From: Trichomonas vaginalis G3
Taxonomy: Eukaryota > Parabasalia > Trichomonadida > Trichomonadidae
Direction of reading: 5' to 3'
Length of the DNA stretch: 64,000 nucleotides
Assembly (NCBI RefSeq): GCF_026262505.1
Contig: NC_067208.1
Span: 10,859,962-10,923,961 of the forward strand
In this document: piece by piece, positions 62,746-64,000 of the stretch
Layout: each line of letters begins with the position of its first letter
Position numbering within the stretch: the stretch's first letter is position 1
The notes under the pieces: generated by a model
What the model was told of the DNA's origin: nothing
Databases searched by the model: none
What the model saw: the letters and a program-made list of their open reading frames with translations, nothing else
Made by a program: the position numbers and the translations under genes

Positions 62746-62961
62746 ATGAATTTAGAATATTCGGAACTCATGACAGAAGAGGAGAACGAACAGCATGTAA
62801 AAGATTATGCAAAATTTCTGAAGACATACAAAGCATTTAAACAATATCTAAATGCTTCTAAAGATTATGCAAAATTTCTGAAGGTATATAAAGCTTATGA
62901 AAAAGCGTATGAAAAGTTTATACATTGGGGAATTGTTGTAAAATATCCATATGAATACTAA
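62746..62961 (+). CDS. Small helical Maverick protein with internal duplication (71 aa)
   Basis: Starts MNLEYSELMTEEENEQHVKD. The segment KDYAKFLKTYKAF is duplicated as KDYAKFLKVYKAY. Lys/Tyr-rich helix. The start follows TTTTATCTCATATGAAAGAAC. Unknown function. Confidence 0.5.
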   Translation: MNLEYSELMTEEENEQHVKDYAKFLKTYKAFKQYLNASKDYAKFLKVYKAYEKAYEKFIHWGIVVKYPYEY

Positions 62962-62979
62962 CCAAAAATATATTTTTGC

Positions 62980-63453
62980 TTAAATAGCTTCAGGGTCTAT
63001 TTCTTCAACCATTTCACTTCCTTCGTCAATGTCAATAGAAGCTTCTTCAACCTTTGGTAGGAGCTTATGTATAACATTTTTGTTCGTTATTGTCTTCAGA
63101 GATGAAGGATAATATTTCACATTTGTTTCACCCTTCTTATATTCTTTCTGTTCGGAAAGATTCATAGCAATACTGAAGAAGTCAATGTTAGAGTTCTTTA
63201 TGACAGTATAATGAGTATCTTTGACATTCACGAAGAAACTCTTTTGTTTCAAAACTACTGCTAACTCTTGTGAAGTATAACGTTTGCGGTCAATGACGAT
63301 AGCTAATGGTCTGACATACTGACCGAACTTAGATTCTTTCACAAACTTCTTGTTAAAGATAACATTAACATTTGAAGCATTATTGAACTCATTCTTGATG
63401 GCAGTAGCGAGAGCATTGTATGAAAAGAACTTGCAATCTTGCATGTGTTTCAT
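62980..63453 (-). CDS. Maverick protein of unknown function (157 aa)
   Basis: Starts MKHMQDCKFFSYNALATAIK. Beta-rich middle with RPLAIVIDRKRYTSQELAVV, and an acidic C-terminus. It is divergent from PolB with a 90 bp intergenic region rich in A and T runs. It may be replication-linked by position only. Intact. A broken copy lies at 49112-49575. Confidence 0.6.
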   Translation of the reverse strand: MKHMQDCKFFSYNALATAIKNEFNNASNVNVIFNKKFVKESKFGQYVRPLAIVIDRKRYTSQELAVVLKQKSFFVNVKDTHYTVIKNSNIDFFSIAMNLSEQKEYKKGETNVKYYPSSLKTITNKNVIHKLLPKVEEASIDIDEGSEMVEEIDPEAI

Positions 63454-63543
63454 TAAAATAAAAATATTAAATTATTTTGAAAAATAACTTAAAAAAAATC
63501 TAATCTAATTTTTTCAAAAAAATTTTTTTATTTCCTACTAAAG

Positions 63544-64000
63544 ATGTATCGGAAGTTGTCTAAGTTAGAACACTCGGAAATAAAACAACTTCTTACAGAA
63601 GCTAACATAGATGTTGCAAAACATTACGCGACAAACAAAAAAGCACTCGCTGACATCCTCAATGACTATAATGGTGCAATAAGTTATGATAGAATTCATG
63701 ATTACATTAATAACAAAACATTTCCTTTAAATGACGTTGCTATTGACTTATATCATAGACGTTCAGTACCTCATGAAGTAAGAAGAGAAATGTTTGACAT
63801 AACAAATGCAAACGTTGGTGAAACAAGAAGAAGAGACGACACACTGAAACAACAGAGAAGAGAGATGTTTAAGAGCGCTATAGAACAAGTTCGCAAAGCT
63901 AACGATGTCATTCGTTCCATTGACGACAAACCAAAAGAAGGTGAGAGATGGTTAAAGAAAGATGAAGAGAATAGGAAGAGAAATGTGAAGTCAGGCAATA
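63544..64000 (+). CDS. Protein-primed DNA polymerase B, N-terminal part (outer Maverick)
   Basis: Starts MYRKLSKLEHSEIKQLLTEA and stays open to the window edge (152 codons). The visible part is a charged, helical N-terminal region (RRREMFKSAIEQVRKAND-like) before the exonuclease domain. It is identified as PolB because the matching remnant at 45653-49022 continues into polymerase motifs. The rest of the gene lies outside the window. Confidence 0.7.
   Translation, partial: MYRKLSKLEHSEIKQLLTEANIDVAKHYATNKKALADILNDYNGAISYDRIHDYINNKTFPLNDVAIDLYHRRSVPHEVRREMFDITNANVGETRRRDDTLKQQRREMFKSAIEQVRKANDVIRSIDDKPKEGERWLKKDEENRKRNVKSGN

Larger units (their letters stand above)
3532..64000 (+). mobile_element. 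Outer Maverick/Polinton (family A), left end to beyond window
   Basis: Starts with the family A terminal repeat (AGTTAGTATACATATC...) and runs past the right edge of the window. Parts in order: terminal-repeat gene, Ala/Gly-rich basic protein, small protein, minor capsid candidate, packaging ATPase, several small genes, second capsid candidate, fibre, integrase, two KilA-N proteins, small genes, and PolB start. It is interrupted inside the fibre gene by a complete inner Maverick (11264-57718). Apart from that it looks well preserved, with about two small breaks in the visible part. It probably inserted recently, and before the inner element. Confidence 0.85.

Overview
The window is very AT-rich eukaryotic DNA, best read as Trichomonas vaginalis or a close trichomonad. 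The host genes are intronless and their start codons follow closely on Inr-like TCA(T/C)... motifs. Most of the window is virus-like Maverick/Polinton elements of the kind that crowd the T. vaginalis genome, with a trichomonad-type IS481-like transposon as well. Everything Maverick is treated here as fossil DNA.

Layout. 1-983: right end of a first Maverick (family A). 984-3531: a small host island with an intact helical-repeat-like ORF, a chromodomain-like ORF and the 5' part of a host gene that the next Maverick interrupts. 3532 to beyond the window end: an outer family A Maverick, largely well preserved. It carries capsid-type genes, a packaging ATPase, a collagen-like fibre with a phage-like tip, a DDE integrase, two KilA-N proteins, and the start of a protein-primed family B DNA polymerase at 63544. 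Its fibre gene is interrupted by an inner family A Maverick (11264-57718) with about 693 bp terminal inverted repeats (TIRs) and a 6 bp target duplication (TATGTT on both sides).

The inner element is 46 kb in this assembly, twice what the collinear outer copy suggests. It contains two runs of N (22228-22327 and 45628-45652), and its blocks appear permuted. 16430-22227 lies between two polymerase blocks (16040-16395 and 45653-49022), and a foreign block (22328-45627) sits between the gaps. That foreign block holds two ends of a second Maverick family (B; 22328-30498 and 37675-45627) facing each other across a 7.2 kb host island. The island has a tRNA-like gene, an IS481-like transposon, an 8-bp-TSD non-autonomous element and a MITE-like repeat. 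Mis-scaffolding is the simplest reading. The dense frame damage in 16.4-22.2 kb and 44-56.2 kb could be decay or poor consensus.

The Maverick genes form a virion and replication kit: jelly-roll-type capsid proteins, ATPase, fibres, integrase and PolB, plus family-specific extras such as a Dam-like (D12-class) adenine methylase in family B. Three signals are not explained by ordinary gene annotation. (1) A recurrent 12-bp-spaced iteron/palindrome has half-site AGGTGA in family A and AGGTTA in family B and usually centres on GATC. (2) Tiny 25-26 bp GC-rich double hairpins are present or absent between otherwise matching gene copies. (3) A shared TTTTTA(T/C) start-site motif lies in divergent promoters only 16-25 bp long.
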